Assembly (NCBI RefSeq): GCF_019320115.1 | Contig: NC_089581.1 | Location: forward strand, 8,805,707-8,869,706 | Direction: 5' to 3' | From: Miscanthus floridulus | Taxonomy: Eukaryota; Streptophyta; Magnoliopsida; Poales; Poaceae | DNA: 64,000 bases | In this document: in pieces, positions 1 through 12,987 of the stretch | Layout: every line of letters begins with the position of its first letter | Numbering within the stretch: the stretch's first letter is position 1 | The notes under the pieces: generated by a model | Told to the model about the DNA's origin: nothing | The model's database searches: none | Seen by the model: only the letters and a program-made list of their open reading frames with translations | Position numbers and translations under genes: made by a program

Positions 1-599
1 TGTGTGTAAAATTTCAAGCCTCACCAAGAGAAAGTCATTTGAAGGCTACAAAGAGGATATTGAGGTACTTGAAGCATACACCAAATGTTGGTTTGTGGTA
101 TTCCAAAGGAGCAAAGTTTGAACTAGTTGGTTACTCTGACTCAGATTATGTGGGATGCAAGGTTGAAAGGAAGAGCACCTAGGGCACATGTCAATTGTTG
201 TGAAGATCACTTGTTTCATGGTCACCAAAGAAGCAAAATAGTATTGCATTATCAATCGTCGAAGCCGAATACATATCCACCGGTAGTTATTGTGCACAAA
301 TACTTTGAATGAAGGCCACTTTGAGTGACTTTGGAATCAAGTTCAAGAAAGTACCATTGCTATGTGACAATGAGAGTGCAACCAAGTTGACAAACAATCC
401 GGTTCAATATGCAAGAATAAAGCACATTGATGTCCGCCATCATTTCATAAGAGATCACCAACAAAAAGGGGACATTTGCATTGAGAGTGTAGGCACCGAA
501 GATCAACTTGCTAATATATTCACCAAGCCATTGGATGAGAAAAGGTTTTGTGAGCTAAGGAATAAGTTGAATATATTGAATTTCTCAAATATGTGTTGA
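1..599 (+). pseudogene. Copia (Sirevirus-like) RT/RNase H C-terminal remnant
   Basis: This is the last part of a Copia polyprotein running in from the left edge. The RNase H end reads in the + frame of 309-599: a DNESA block, a KHIDVRHHF-type stretch and a TKPLD motif, which together are the usual C-terminus of Copia pol. The upstream 1-300 translates to the preceding RNase H segment (YLKHTPN, then a GYSDSDY-like block, then AEY), but an in-frame stop near 180 and frame disruption make it a remnant. The 3' noncoding region and LTR follow directly, so this is the same element as the split LTR that ends at 15915. Family placement is inferred from the RNase H motifs plus the repeated purine boxes and palindromic LTR described below. 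Confidence 0.85.
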
Positions 600-1768
600 T
601 GCACCCCCCATTCATATGACATGCCTCTCCTTCAAGCAATCCAAGGTAAAAGTTGATTGGCATGACATACATCCTTGCTAAGAACATGATTAGTGCATCT
701 AGTCACATTTTTAATTTTATTAGGACCTTGACCTTTCAAGTGGTTCTATTTTATTAGGCTCATTCATGAAAATCAAATGAATTTGATGTTTATATGATAT
801 CACTATTGCTTCTATGCTTGATTTGATCTAGTGATAGCATATGACATGTTTATGGGCTTGTAAACCTAGTGTTTGATCTAGAAAATGAGCTCTAAGTATT
901 TAACTCAACATGGTACAAGATAACCCTTATTTGGAGGTGTAAAGAAGCTTGTCCTTGAATCAAACCGAGTTAAATATCTTTGATAAATGATCTAGACTAG
1001 ACCAAATTTGGGAAAATGATCCTCACCCCATTGATTGATATTGATAATCTCGACCCTATAAGTAATACTATCTATATTTAGAACCTTTATGGTCATTGAT
1101 GACAACGGGGGAGAGAAACAAAGGTAGTAGTAAAAATAGTGAAAAAGGGGGAGAAATATCATAAAGGGAGAGAAACATAAAGATATACTTGGTATATGAC
1201 ATAGGGGGAGAAAAGTGAAAAAGGAAAGGGATCAATTAAAATTTTGAGCACACAAGTAGGGGGAGCAAGCTCATGAACTTGGATGATGTATTTGAATGTG
1301 CATTTCATATGTTTACTTGCATGGCACAAGTATTAAATTTAAACATCCATGCTTGTATGATGTATGCTAGTTGTCGGTTTGAATGATGAAATGAAAACTA
1401 GCATGCATAGGATATCTAGTGATTTCATTTCCAAATATTTCCAAGTGGTATTGAGCTAACCATGGTGCTAAGGATAGTATATTGGTGCACTCTGACTGGT
1501 ATCATGCTTCAAAGGTCCATCTTTTATACCTTAGCATTATTTGGTAGACATTGTCTCCTATATTTCCTATCTAAGCATATGTGCAAGCTACTATCCAAAC
1601 TCTTAGCACATACGTAGGGGGAGCAATTGCTACCATTTGGGGTTCATGAAACTTGTCCATATCCTTTTACACATAGTAAATATGCTTGGACAAGCAACAT
1701 GGATTCAATTGAATTTCAATTCATATCTTTGTGAAAGGGTTGTCATCAATTACAAAAAAAGGGGAGAT
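600..1768 (+). other. Sirevirus 3' untranslated region with repeated polypurine boxes
   Basis: No ORF is present. The stretch carries five exact GGGGGAG boxes (starting at 1107, 1147, 1204, 1259 and 1617), a shorter variant near 1165, and a final purine tract at 1758-1767 that directly precedes the LTR start at 1769. The last tract is the expected primer for plus-strand synthesis. The repeated upstream copies resemble the multiple polypurine-like motifs reported for Sireviruses. Confidence 0.7.
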
Positions 1769-1929
1769 TGAAAGCTCTAGTTTGGTTTTGGTGAATTGAT
1801 AAAACCCTAAGTGCTAACCTAGTTTATCAAGTGATCATGAGATATGTAGCACATTCCAAGTGGTGAAACAAATGAAGATCAAGACATGAAGATGGCGATG
1901 TCATGGTAATGATCAAGTGCTTGGAATGG
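1769..1929 (+). repeat. Sirevirus 3' LTR, first segment
   Basis: The LTR begins TGAAAGCTCTAG directly after the polypurine tract. It is interrupted at 1930 by the Tat element and resumes at 14231. The target duplication AATGG (1925-1929 and 14226-14230) marks the break. Confidence 0.8.
1925..1929. other. Target-site duplication AATGG (left)
   Basis: It is identical to the five bases after the 3' LTR (14226-14230) and confirms a single integrase-mediated insertion into the Sirevirus LTR. Confidence 0.93.
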
Positions 1930-2686
1930 TGTTGACACCGTTTTTTGCACAATGATTAGAGTGAGCTAATCGGCAGGAAGAAAGTTACTGTATACACTGA
2001 CAGCCGATGAAAAACAGCTTGTAAAGATAATTGCCGATGAATGGTGGTGATTGATGGAGAGGTTGATTTAGACTCGGGCGTTGCCGATAAGGTTGGAGAT
2101 GTTATTGTCGATGCCGATGAAGGAAGGTTTGAAGGCTACTGCCGATGAAACAGGAAGTATGCCGATGGAAAGGAGGTCGGTAAGATTTCCATCGTAATCG
2201 AGGCGGACAGGGAAATAGATAGGAGTTGATTTCCTTTTCTATATTTGTTAGAGTGTGATTCATGTAAGAGTCGTGTGTTTCCTTAGATTTGGACTTGGTG
2301 TCCTAGTTGTGTTTGGCTATGCCTCTTTAGATCAGGGTATAAATATAGATTGAGGGGCAATGTAAAAAAAGAATCAATCTCAAAACCAATTTTTACTCCT
2401 ATTTTGCATCTACTTACTTTTCGGCGATTTCGTCAATTTGCATATTTTTCCTTTTTACGAGTTCTCATTGATTCGGCGAGTTGCATAGCTTTAGTGCGAC
2501 CTTTGGTGATTCTTGAGTTCTGCGCGAGTACCTCTTGGCCGTGACTTCTGGGCGTATCGCTGTTGTCAGGACCAAAGTGCTCGTATCTTCATCCTTGTCG
2601 ATTAACAGGTCAAATCGACTGGCATGCTTTGGATATCGATTCGGGTATTAGCCCTTTGTGTTTGCAGATCTACTTTTGCATCAACA
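1930..2686 (+). repeat. Tat element 5' LTR
   Basis: This is 757 bp with TG...CA ends. A TATA box, TATAAATA, lies at 2338-2345 (offset 408), placing the transcription start near 2370. The U3 part contains seven GCCGAT/ATCGGC words between 1969 and 2166. Confidence 0.95.
2338..2345 (+). promoter_or_regulatory. LTR TATA box of the Tat element
   Basis: TATAAATA lies within the 5' LTR and is repeated at the same offset in the 3' LTR. It is the likely core promoter for the genomic RNA. Confidence 0.7.
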
Positions 2687-2728
2687 CATCTTTTGGCACG
2701 CCTGGTGGGACTCATCAATCCGATCAAT

Positions 2729-5700
2729 ATGTTCAATTTCGAGATCAATTCAGAGAACATTATCGCGGTATCAGAAGAAGATCTTAAGGAAGAGCAGAGG
2801 CAGGCTATGGAAAAAGCTATAGAAGAATACAGGTAGCTTTGTCTGAAATCATTTAGCCTAAACAAGAGTGGACAAGTCATCCAAAAGCAAGATTTACCGT
2901 TGCCTCGGCAGGTTACCTTTGACTCCAATCCTGGTAAACTTTAAGAGATGGTTAATTCTGCAGTAAATCATGCTTTAATTAATCATTCCAATGTGTTGTC
3001 CAATACTATTCATAATGCTGTGGTTCGAACTCTCAAAGAAGGACAAACGACACCGCATTATGTTGGGCCTGCCTATCACCAACCAGAGCCGGCATCTGTT
3101 AATACTCCATCAGCTCCCTCGGCTGTTGTGGGTACAGAAGTTACTTTTCCTCCAGTATCGGTAGGCCTACCTAATATTCAATCTACACCGATACGATCAG
3201 ATCCGGTACTACCAGGAGGATGAGTTTAGCTTAATACAGATCTATCGGCATCAGCTATGTTAGGCCCTGTGTCTCAGAATAGCTAGATTCCTGCTAATTG
3301 GTGGGGATATGGTATGCCTCCGGAGTCATCTGCTTTTAATCCTGGGTTACCTCAAGTATTTGACGCAGTAGGAAAAGCTCCTATACCATCAGCTGTTTCG
3401 CCGATGGCTCAAGTGCCTCAATATGCCACAGCAACTACTGTGTAACCAACTCTAGGAGGTTTCTAGATGCCTTTGGTTCAAACACCCAATTCAAGTCCAT
3501 CGGCAAGCTTACTGTCGATGCAGTAGAAAGCCCCTGCTATGAGTCAAACTGGGGTTCAGTTCATGCCTCAAGCTGGTTATAATTATCCAACAATGTCAGC
3601 AAATTACCAGCTATCGGTAAGTTTTGTACCGATGAGTTCTAATAATGGTTGGCCAGGACAGTTACCTGTTCAACATACAGTTCAACAGAATCAGCAGGTT
3701 GTAGGGGTTCAACAAGGTCATATGCAAGCTGGTTTCCAGAATCAAGCATCGGCAGCTCAGCCGATGAATCCTTTCCAGCAGGTTAGTGGACCACAAGTAA
3801 CGGCAAATATGCCGATTGCTGGAGATCGTGGGCCACAAAGATATGTGGAGGGATATCTGCAGGTACCTTCTGTAGAAATTCAGCCAGTTCGTCAGCAGGA
3901 GGCTGGTGCTTTTTGGGCCGATAAGATAGCAGAAATTATGAAGGATCAGTTTGGGATAAAGCCCAAGGTTAATACTTATTCTTATCGGACTCCTTACCCT
4001 CCTGCATATGATTTAATTCCTCTCCCAAATCGGTACAAGGTACCAGATTTCACTAAATTCTCTAGGCAAGATGATACATCAACAATGGAACATGTCAATC
4101 ACTTCATTATTCAATATGGAGAGGTAGGTAGCAGAGATGAATTAAGAGTTCGATTATTTTCATCATCTTTGTCTGGATCGGCATTTACATGGTTCATTTC
4201 ATTACCATTAAATTCTATTATTACCTGGGCTAATCTAGAAAAACAATTTCATAAGTATTTCTTTGCTGGAATTCATGAAAAGAAGCTTACCGATTTAGTA
4301 AAATTGAGACAGCGTAATGATGAATCAGTAGAAAGCTTTGTGCAAAGGCTACGAGATGTAAAAAATAAGTGCTACAGCCTGGTGTTGGATGATAGGCAGC
4401 TTGCCGATTTGGCTTTCTAAGGGTTATTGCCACATCTTAAAGACATATATGCTTATCAGGAGTTTGAAAGCCTCAGTCATCTCGTGCAAAGGATCTCTGA
4501 TCAAGATACTAGGGTTTTTAAACCTAAAAAGAATTGGAGTAAAAAAGTATCATTTATTGAAGAAGTAGGAGATTCTGATTCTGATGAAGAACCAGTTATC
4601 GGCTTAGCTGAGTGGGTTAAGAATAAAAAGCCGATATCTTGTCCCTTTGGTCAAAAAGAGCCAGAAAAGTTTACCTTTGATATCACCAAGGCCGACAAGA
4701 TATTTGATCTTCTGCTTCAAGAGGGCCAAATTAAGCTGTCACCTAATCATGTGATCCCATTGGCAGAAGAGTTGAAGAAGATCTTGTACTGCAAATGGCA
4801 CAATGCAACTTCACACAGTACAAATAAGTGTAAGGTGTTCAAGCAACAGTTACAATCGGCTATTGAATCTGGGAGAATTAATTTTGGTACTTCCAAGGCT
4901 CAGAAGCCGATGAAAATTGATCAACACCCTTTTCCAGCAAATATGTTGGAGGCCAAAGGGAAGACCAAGGTATTGACGTCAGAGGCTGCTGAGAAAAATG
5001 CATCAGTGGATCCCCAACATCGGATAACTACCGATGATGCAAAAAGTAAGGGTTTGCTGGGAGAAAGCAGTAGTTTCAAAAATCCTCCTCGACCTGGCAT
5101 TGTGATTACCCATCGAAGGCAGCAGGAGAGTTGGCATCAGCGAAATAACCGATATCGACAACAGCAAGAAGAGAGACGTCGGGAAGAATGGCATCGGCAT
5201 AAAGATCATTGGAGGTGCCCGTTTTTCATCCATTGCTAGGAAGAAGGTATTAAATTGCCAACTGTTGAAAATTGCCCTGAGTGCAATAGTTATTATGGGG
5301 TCAATCGGTCAGAAAGGAGGTTTCAACCTAGCGATCAGGGTTTATTTATTAATGAGCCGATCAGAGGCAGAGCATCAGTGCATGATCGGCTAGGGGGCAG
5401 ACTAAGTGTACATGAGAGGCTTGGTAAATGCGCTGAATATTTTCCAAGGAATCAAGAGGAGCTTGAGGAGATGGCAAACGCAAGAGTTCCCGATGAAGAA
5501 ATATTCTACAGGGACCCTAATATACGCCGTGTAGAATCAACTAGAACCTGTTATCAGCCGGTTTGGAAAACCAAGTTTCCTCGATGGTCTGACAAAGACA
5601 CAGAGAAGGAGGATGCAACGTGAGCATCAGGAGGATTTATACTAAGAGAAAAATTCTTCCAATAAAAGGTCCGGTCATCAGCAGTGTAGGTAAAACACAA

Positions 5701-6292
5701 AAATAAGGGTCCATCGGCAGATGTTAATATGGTATTTATGTTGCCGATGGAGTTTTTGGTACTATCTGATAATGAGGAAGAAGTTGTTCTCTCTAATCAA
5801 GTAGCTCAGTTGACACTAGATCCAATGATGGCAGTTTTTGAGAAACCTACTGATGACGAGAGACAGCATCTTAAGGCTTTATTTGTAAAAGGTAGAGTTG
5901 ATGGGCAGCCTGTATCTAAGATACTTATCGACGGAGGGGCTACGATTAATATTATGCCTTATGTGATGTATTAGAAACTTGGTAAGGGAGATCAAGACTT
6001 GGCCAAAACCGATATGATGTTGAAGGATTTTGAAGGCAATGTGTCACCGGCTAAAGGGGCGGTATGTGTTGAATTGACTATCGGCAGTAAAACCTTGCCG
6101 ACGACGTTCTTCGTTATTAATGACAAGGGTGCATATAATCTGCTTCTAGGGAGGGATTGGATTCATGCTAATTGTTGTGTTCCTTCTACAATGCATCAAT
6201 GCCTCATACAGTGGATTGGGGATAAGATTGAGTTTGTCCCTGGTGATTCTTCTTATATCATTGCATCGGCAGAAACATATACTTATGAGTGA
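2729..6292 (+). pseudogene. Tat gag-protease (decayed)
   Basis: One reading frame runs from ATG 2729 to about 6390 and is broken only by in-frame stops (for example 2834, 2942, 3221, 3227, 4418, 5237, 5621, 5972 and 6290). The Gag part has a Gln/Pro-rich N-terminal region (about 3540-3900), then the conserved capsid-like block with a FKVPDFTKF-type motif and a VESFVQRLRD segment (about 4000-4420), then a Cys/His cluster at 4789-4830 and a basic Arg/Gln-rich tail near 5120-5200. The protease follows, with the active site LIDGGA (Asp codon at 5930), a variant of the usual D-S/T-G. Gag would package the RNA and protease would process the polyprotein. Most stops can be read as C-to-T changes of Gln or Arg codons. 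It cannot make full-length protein. Confidence 0.88.
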
Positions 6293-6393
6293 ACTAAGTG
6301 CATATCAGGAGAAGTTTGGGAGAAAGAGTTCCTTAGAGTTGCTGATTATGAAATTCCACCGATCCAAGCAGTCGGTTATAAAGAAGAGTTTTA

Positions 6394-9300
6394 ATGGATA
6401 GGTTTGTCGATGATGAAAAATTAGGTCAAGGGTTCATATCGGTAGATGATTTAGTAGAAGTAGATATTGGTGATGGCGATAGGCCAAGACCTACTTTTAT
6501 TAGTGCTAAGTTAGATTCCAAGTGTAAGCAGCAAATGACTGATTTGTTAAAAGAGTATAAAGATTATTTTGCTTGGAATTATACTGAAATGCCTGGATTA
6601 GACCGATCGATAGTTGAATATCGGTTACCTATCAAATCTGGATTTCAGCCATATCAGCAGCCAGCACGCCGATGCAACCTTAATATACTTCCTGATATTA
6701 AGGCTGAAATAACTAAATTAATTGAGGCAAAGTTTATTCGGCAGTGTCGATATGCAGAGTGGATCTCTAATGTGGTTCCTATTTATAAGAAAAATAGAAA
6801 ACTTTATGCTTGTGTTGATTTTAGGAATCTTAACAAAGCCACACCGATGGATGGCTATCCAATGCCGATTGTTGATTTGTTGATTGATGCTGCAGCCGGA
6901 TATCAAATTATCAGCTTCATAGATGGTAATGCAGGTTACAATCAAATATTCATGGCTGAAGAAGATATTCTCAAGACTGCTTTCAGATGTCTAGGTCATG
7001 TAGGGTTGTTTAAGTGGGTAGTCATGACGTTTGGTTTGAAAAATGCCGGCACTACTTATCAAAGAGCTATGAACTTTATTTTTCATGAATACATCAGCAC
7101 ATTAGTGGAGATCTACATTGATGACGTAGTGATTAAGTCTGGAGATATCACAAAACATCTAGCCGATTTACGAAAGATATTGGAGTGCACAAGGAAGCAT
7201 GAATTGAAGATGAATCCTAATAAATATGCATTTGGTGTATCAGCAGGTTAATTTTTGGGTTTTATGGTGCATTAGCGGGGCATCAAAATCAGTAGGAAGT
7301 CTATTAATACAATTAACAAGATGGTTGCTCCTACCACTAAAACTGAATTGCAATCTCTGATCGGTAAGATTAATTTTATTAGAAGATTTATATCTAATCT
7401 GTTGGGAAGGATCAAGGCTTTCAGTTTATTACTTAAATTGAAAGCCGATCAGGAATTTATATGGGGAGCTGAGCAGCAGTTAGCCCTAGATGAGATTAAG
7501 AAATATTTGACAAATCCTCTAGTGCTAGTTCCACCTCAACATGGGAAACCTTTCAGGTTGTATTTGTCAACTGATGATACCATTATCGGTTCAGCTCTTA
7601 TTCAAGAATTTGAAGGGAAAGAGTGTGCTATTTATTATTTGAGCAGAAGATTAGTAGATGCTGAGACCAGGTATTCGGCCATTGAAAAATTATGTCTATG
7701 TTTATATTTTTCTTGTGTTAAATTAAGACATTATTTGTTATCTGCCGAATATACGATCATATGCAAAGACGACGTAGTCAAGTATATGCTGTCGATGCTG
7801 ATATTAAGTGGTAGAATCGGCAAGTGGATTTTATCATTATCAAAATTTGAACTACGTTATGAATCGATTAAGGCAGTTAAGGGGCAGGTTATGGCTGATT
7901 TTGTCACTCAGCATTGTAACACAGTGGACTCTCTGGAGGTTGCTCCTTGGACACTTTTCTTCGATGGGTCCACATGTGGCGAAGGAGCAGGTATCGGCAT
8001 TGTGTTGATTTCACCTCAAGGAAGGAAGTATGAGTTTTCATTGCCGATTGTTGCTACATTGATAAATAATTAGGCTGAATACCAAGCCTTGATAAAAGGG
8101 TTAGAATTGCTGAAGGAGATACGTGCCGATGCTATTGAAATCTTTGGTGATTCTATGCTAGTTATAAATCAATTGGCTAGGATTTATGAATGCCGAAGTG
8201 AAGTTTTGATTTCGTATTATGAAAGGTGTTTGCAACTGTTAAAAGGATTTAGAGATTTTTGTCTTGAACATATTTCTCGACTGCATAATGAGGAGGCTAA
8301 TCGACTAGCTCAGCATGCTTTAGGGTATCAGCCTATTCAGGAAGTACTAACATCGGCAGTTGATACCGATGACTGGAGGAAGGAGATTGTCGATTATTTA
8401 AAGAATCCATATAAAAAGGTTGAAAGACGTATAAGGTTCCAAGCTACCAAGTATGTGCTCCTCGATGATGAATTATATTATCGAACTATAGATGGAGTTT
8501 TACTTAGATGTGTTAGCAGTGATGAATCGAAAAGCTTGATGGGTAAAATTCATGAAGGAGTGTGTGGGGCGTATCAATCGGCTTTCAAGATGAAGTGGAT
8601 GATCAGAAAGAATGAATACTGTTGGCCGACTATTCTTGAAGATTGTTTTAAATATTTTAAAGGATGTCAGGAGTGTCAAAAGTTTGGTAATATTCAAAGA
8701 GCGCCTGCATCGGCTATGAACCCTATAATCAAACTTTGGCCGTTCCGGGGATGGGCTATCGATCTCATTGGTCAGATTTATCCACCATCGAGCAAAGGAC
8801 ATAAATTTATTCTGGTTGCTACCAATTATTTCACAAAATGGGTTAAGGCAATTCCTTTAAAAAGGTGACATTGGCTAATATGATCAATTTTGTGAAAGAG
8901 CATATTGTTTACCGATTTGGTATTCCTCAGACTATCACTACCGATCAGGGCACTATGTTTACATCAGGAAAATTTGATGAGTTTGCTGTAGGTATGGGAA
9001 TTAAAATTTTAAATTCTTCTCCATATTATGCTCAAGCTAATGGTCAGGCTGAGGCTTCTAACAAAGGGATCATCAAACTCATTAAGCGCAAAATTGAAGA
9101 AAATCCTAAGAGGTGGCATACAGTATTAAATGAAGCCTTGTGGTTATATCGGATGTCATATCATGGTGCAACCAAAGTGACGCCTTATCAGTTAGTATAT
9201 GGACACGACGTAGTATTGGCTTGGGAAATTAAAACTGGCTCTAGGCGAATACGTTCTCAAGATCAGCTGACAGCCAATGATTATGATACTCTTATGAAGG

Positions 9301-9629
9301 ATGAGTTGGAAGATATGATGGGTCATCGGTTAAGGGCTCTAGTTAGCATCGAAGAAAATAAGAAGAGAGTAGCCAGATGGTATGACAAGAAGGTGAAGGT
9401 AAAGGAGTTTGCCAATGGAGATCTAGTCTGGAAATTGATTTTACCAATTGGGACTAAAAGTTTAAAGTTCGGAAAGTGGTCTCCTAATTGGGAAGGTCTA
9501 TATTGGATAAATTAGTCTGTTCCTGGTAACGCATATATTCTAGAAACCCTCAAAGGGGTCATGTTTCCCAGAGCATTAAATAGAAAATATTTAAAGAAAT
9601 ATTACCCTAGCATCTGGATGGATGCATAA
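6394..9629 (+). pseudogene. Tat reverse transcriptase, dual RNase H and integrase (decayed)
   Basis: The frame shifts by one base relative to gag-pro just upstream of 6394. RT shows the VDFRNLN block and the catalytic YIDDVV at 7114-7131. RNase H follows (YYLSRRLVDAETRYSAIEK region, about 7640-7690), then a second, archaeal-type RNase H domain beginning FFDGST (Asp at 7963) and ending NRLAQHA near 8320. Integrase has a zinc-binding region at 8551-8680 in which the second expected His position is Tyr (8572), then D,D35E catalytic residues with codons at 8761, 8943 and 9051. Stops occur at 7249, 7273, 8071 and 9513, and a one-base deletion in the A-run at 8859-8863 shifts the integrase core to another frame. 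These enzymes would copy and insert the element; the copy here is dead. Confidence 0.92.
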
Positions 9630-9715
9630 AAGTATAAGTGCCGATAACAGTCCTATCGGCTAGAATTATACAAGGATGTCAATGTCTCATAAAGTGCCGA
9701 TGCAATAGATAAGAT

Positions 9716-12700
9716 TTACAAGTTTAACAAGGATTGGATAGCCAATATCGCACGCAGGCGAATCTGGTTGGCTTCCTTCATTTCTTTGATGTCTTCATCG
9801 GCAGCACCTTTCACAGGCTTGAGTTTTTTCTTCATGGCCAAGGCTTTGTGAGCCTGGGTGTCTCTTTCTTGCTAAAGGGCCTTGATGGCATTGGGTAGCT
9901 GGCTTTCTTCTTGTTGAGCATGAGTTAAGGCTGCCTCAACTTCTTTCAATTTAGCCAATAGAGCCATCTTCTTTGCCGATAAATCTAAGATTTTCTGCTT
10001 AAGTTCAGCGCCCGAAGTCTGCAAGATGCCAATGCCCTTGTGCTTCTCATCGGCAATTTGTTTCAGTTGTAGCATCTCTTCTTTGAGTTGAGCCTGAGCT
10101 GCTCTATCGGCAATGCGTTGAGCAGCCCATTGATATTGTAGTTGGCGGCTTTCTAAATGGGCTGCTGGGAAGAGTACTTCTTCAACATCGGCAGGGACCT
10201 AGCCGTGGATTGTTTTGAAAATTGCCTTTGTAGGGTCCGAGTCATCTACTAGTTGGGCGGTATCCTGCTGTAACAAGTTTAGGAGAGCTTCCAACTTGGA
10301 CTTAGTTTCTGCCGATATTGTTCCCAGTGCAAGGGAAGAACTTGTTTCCTCTCCATCATCATTAGAAACATCAATGGCAAAGGAGAATAGGCTATTTGGG
10401 GAGTCTTGTTCCTGAGGAAAAGAAAAGGAGGTCAGTTAAGGATAAGTATGAGTATTATAAATCAACTAGGTCAATCGGTTTACCTGTTTCAAGGCAATTT
10501 CCTATGCTTGACTGGAGGAAGCAGCCTGGAGTATGCCGTGTGGAGGATCGGCTGAGCTTGCCGATGGGATATCCTCTGTGACTTCATCAGTGGTTGGCTC
10601 TTGAGGTATGATGACCGATGACATTGGGGCAGATGTGGGGATCGGCATGGACTTCTGTCGTTTTGGCTGTGCCTCAGCATCTGTTAAGGCTTTGTGCTTT
10701 GCTTGGGCATCAGCAACGGTTGGCTGGGGGGCATCGGCACTTGTTGGTTGTGAAGCTTGGACATCTGGTACGCTTGCCGATGTACCCATTTGTTGCTGCA
10801 AAACAAGTGTAAGGTATGATATTTAACAGATAAAATGTGAAATCAAAGGGATACCTCTGAAGGTTTGTCAGAAGAAGTGGTGCTTGATATCGGAGGAATT
10901 GCCGATGACGATCTAGCAGCGGCTCTTACCCCCTGATGATTAATGTTAATACAGTTTATGATCGGCATAAGTAGAAATAAATAGGGTTGTTACCTTGAAT
11001 GCCTTGACCAAGGTTGTAGCAGCAGCCGATGGAGTGGCCCTAGCTATAGCCAATTTGAACTTGGAGGTGATGGTCTTGGCACAGATCTTCTGGTGAGTCA
11101 AAGCAGCTAAGGTGGGGGCGTTGTAGCCAATCGGTGATATCGGGGAAACAGGCCGAAGATCGAAGGGTTTCCCACTTTTGCTCATAGTTGGTGCTGGGTT
11201 GTTAACCTATCACGAGAAAGTTAGTTACCGATACATGAAAGGAAAAATCGGAAGGGAGCTAAAAGGAACTTACTGCGTCATCGGGAATGGCATATTTAGG
11301 GTCGATCATGTGCCGATATGTGTGAGCAGATGTTGCAAACAGTTGTTCCCTCCACTCTCGCCACCATTGCTTATATGATTTGGTGATGAAAGATACTGGC
11401 ATCCAAACGGATATATCGACATTTGTAGTATCAACATCGGGGGAGAGTTACACTACCCTGCTCCAATCTGTTCCGCAGGTGATTGTTTCTCTGGGTTTGA
11501 TCACATCAGCAAAACAAAGTTTGATTGGTAGTTGCCCAAAAGCCAATTGACGAGATACTGCTGATGGGTTGTAAAACTCATATGTGATATTGGTGTTTTT
11601 CCCGCTACCGAATGCGTTTACTGGAATTGCCCTGGGAGTAATGATGGCCATCATGAGCTCATTATCTTGATTCAGAGTGTCATCGGCAAAGTTAAAAAGA
11701 AGAGGGAATCTGTTTTCTTCATCAATATAAGGCACCCAGGCCCTATGATCATAAGAAAGACCATTGTAGAAACTTTGAAAGAATCTGCCGATCTGGTCTT
11801 CATTGGCTTCTGTTCTAGGGAGGACAATTATGGCTTCACCAAAATTGAGGGATGAGTGTGTTGCCGATTCCTCATCCCCAAGCACATGGTCTTCAGCAAT
11901 TTCTCGTGAGAATTGTTGGGCAAAGAAGTCCCATTGCAACCGTTTGTGCATATGGGTATTCAGCCACATGTTGATGAACCACCACGGGCCTCCTAAGTTG
12001 CCGATGGGTTCGCCAAGCAAAAGTTTCTGAGACACTTGATGAAGAAGATGATAAGTAGAGCTCAGAAGGTATCGGCCAAGAGGGAATCTTACACCATTGG
12101 CCAAGAGTTCAGCAGCGGGGAGGAAAGCGTTGGTTGGTCCTACTGATCGACCACAGAAGATAATTTTTTCTAACCACATATTCAAGAATGTGGCATGTTC
12201 CCTCTGATTAACTATCCTAGTCTTCTGGCATTCTTGGATGTATCCTGTCCAACCGTCGATGTTGCGGGTATTCACCCTATATTCAGATTTTCTGCCATAG
12301 ATAGAGCCTTTATCGGCAGTTGAAATATCCAAACCAGTGAGCATGTATACATCGGCAAGTGTGGGAGTAGCTAGGCCATGTCCAAACATAAAAGTGTTTG
12401 TTGTGTCTGACCAGAAGTAAGCAGCTGCAATCATCATTGACTCATTCTTCTGCATATCAGCAATAGATAGCCTAATGCATTGGTCTAGCTTTCGTTCTGC
12501 CCAGTATACTTACATCGACCTATTAACCCTCAAGTACCAATCTTTCCACCCTTTGGTGGTTTTGGGCCAAGATTGGAATGTATCTTTCCATAAATTCAGA
12601 GAGAAATTTTGGGCTCTAAAGGGGATTCTGTTAACCTCTGCATTAATCAGATCAGTTGGATCTAGGTTGCCCATTGGTCCTAGGCATTGGACATGCGGTT

Positions 12701-12867
12701 GATCGATTGGAATAACTAATTTGTTGCGCAGTTCCTAAGTTTAAAGGATCCAGAGAACAAAAGAAAAGAAAAATCACCAACTGTATGAACTTGCAAAAAC
12801 TAGGGGAATCGAGGTAAAAGGTAACGGAAGTGGAACGAACCATAGGGATGTCGAAGTTGATTGCCAT
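9716..12867 (-). pseudogene. Antisense gene of the Tat element with plant mobile domain
   Basis: This gene is encoded opposite to gag-pol, between integrase and the 3' LTR. The likely start is ATG 12867, in a MAINFDIPM-type N-terminus; a longer reading upstream would begin with TTG. After an intron (acceptor CTTAG near 12736), a long exon covers about 12735-11448. It contains the aminotransferase-like plant mobile domain: an ESMMIAAAYFW block, TPTLADVYMLTGLD, then GGPWWFINMWLN. Further exons follow (one ends with donor GTAACA near 10994). The C-terminal part is Ala/Pro-rich low complexity (about 10500-10800), then a coiled coil (9872-10075) and a stop at 9716. A stop interrupts the frame near 12513 and another near 9875. 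Function is unknown; such antisense ORFs recur in Tat elements. Exon limits are approximate. Confidence 0.75.
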
Positions 12868-12987
12868 TATCTTGAGGAAGATGGGGGCACGAGCCGGAGA
12901 TTTGAGGTTAACGCTGGAGAAGAGTTCTTGTTGGTTGAGGTCACGCAGTTGTTCGTCGGAGTCGCCGCCGGAAAGAGAAAATATCAA

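Noticed and set aside
6386..6400. TAATG overlap between gag-pro and pol suggesting reinitiation
   Set aside because: More simply a one-base loss in a decayed copy, since the sequence reads through plausibly in one frame with a base restored.
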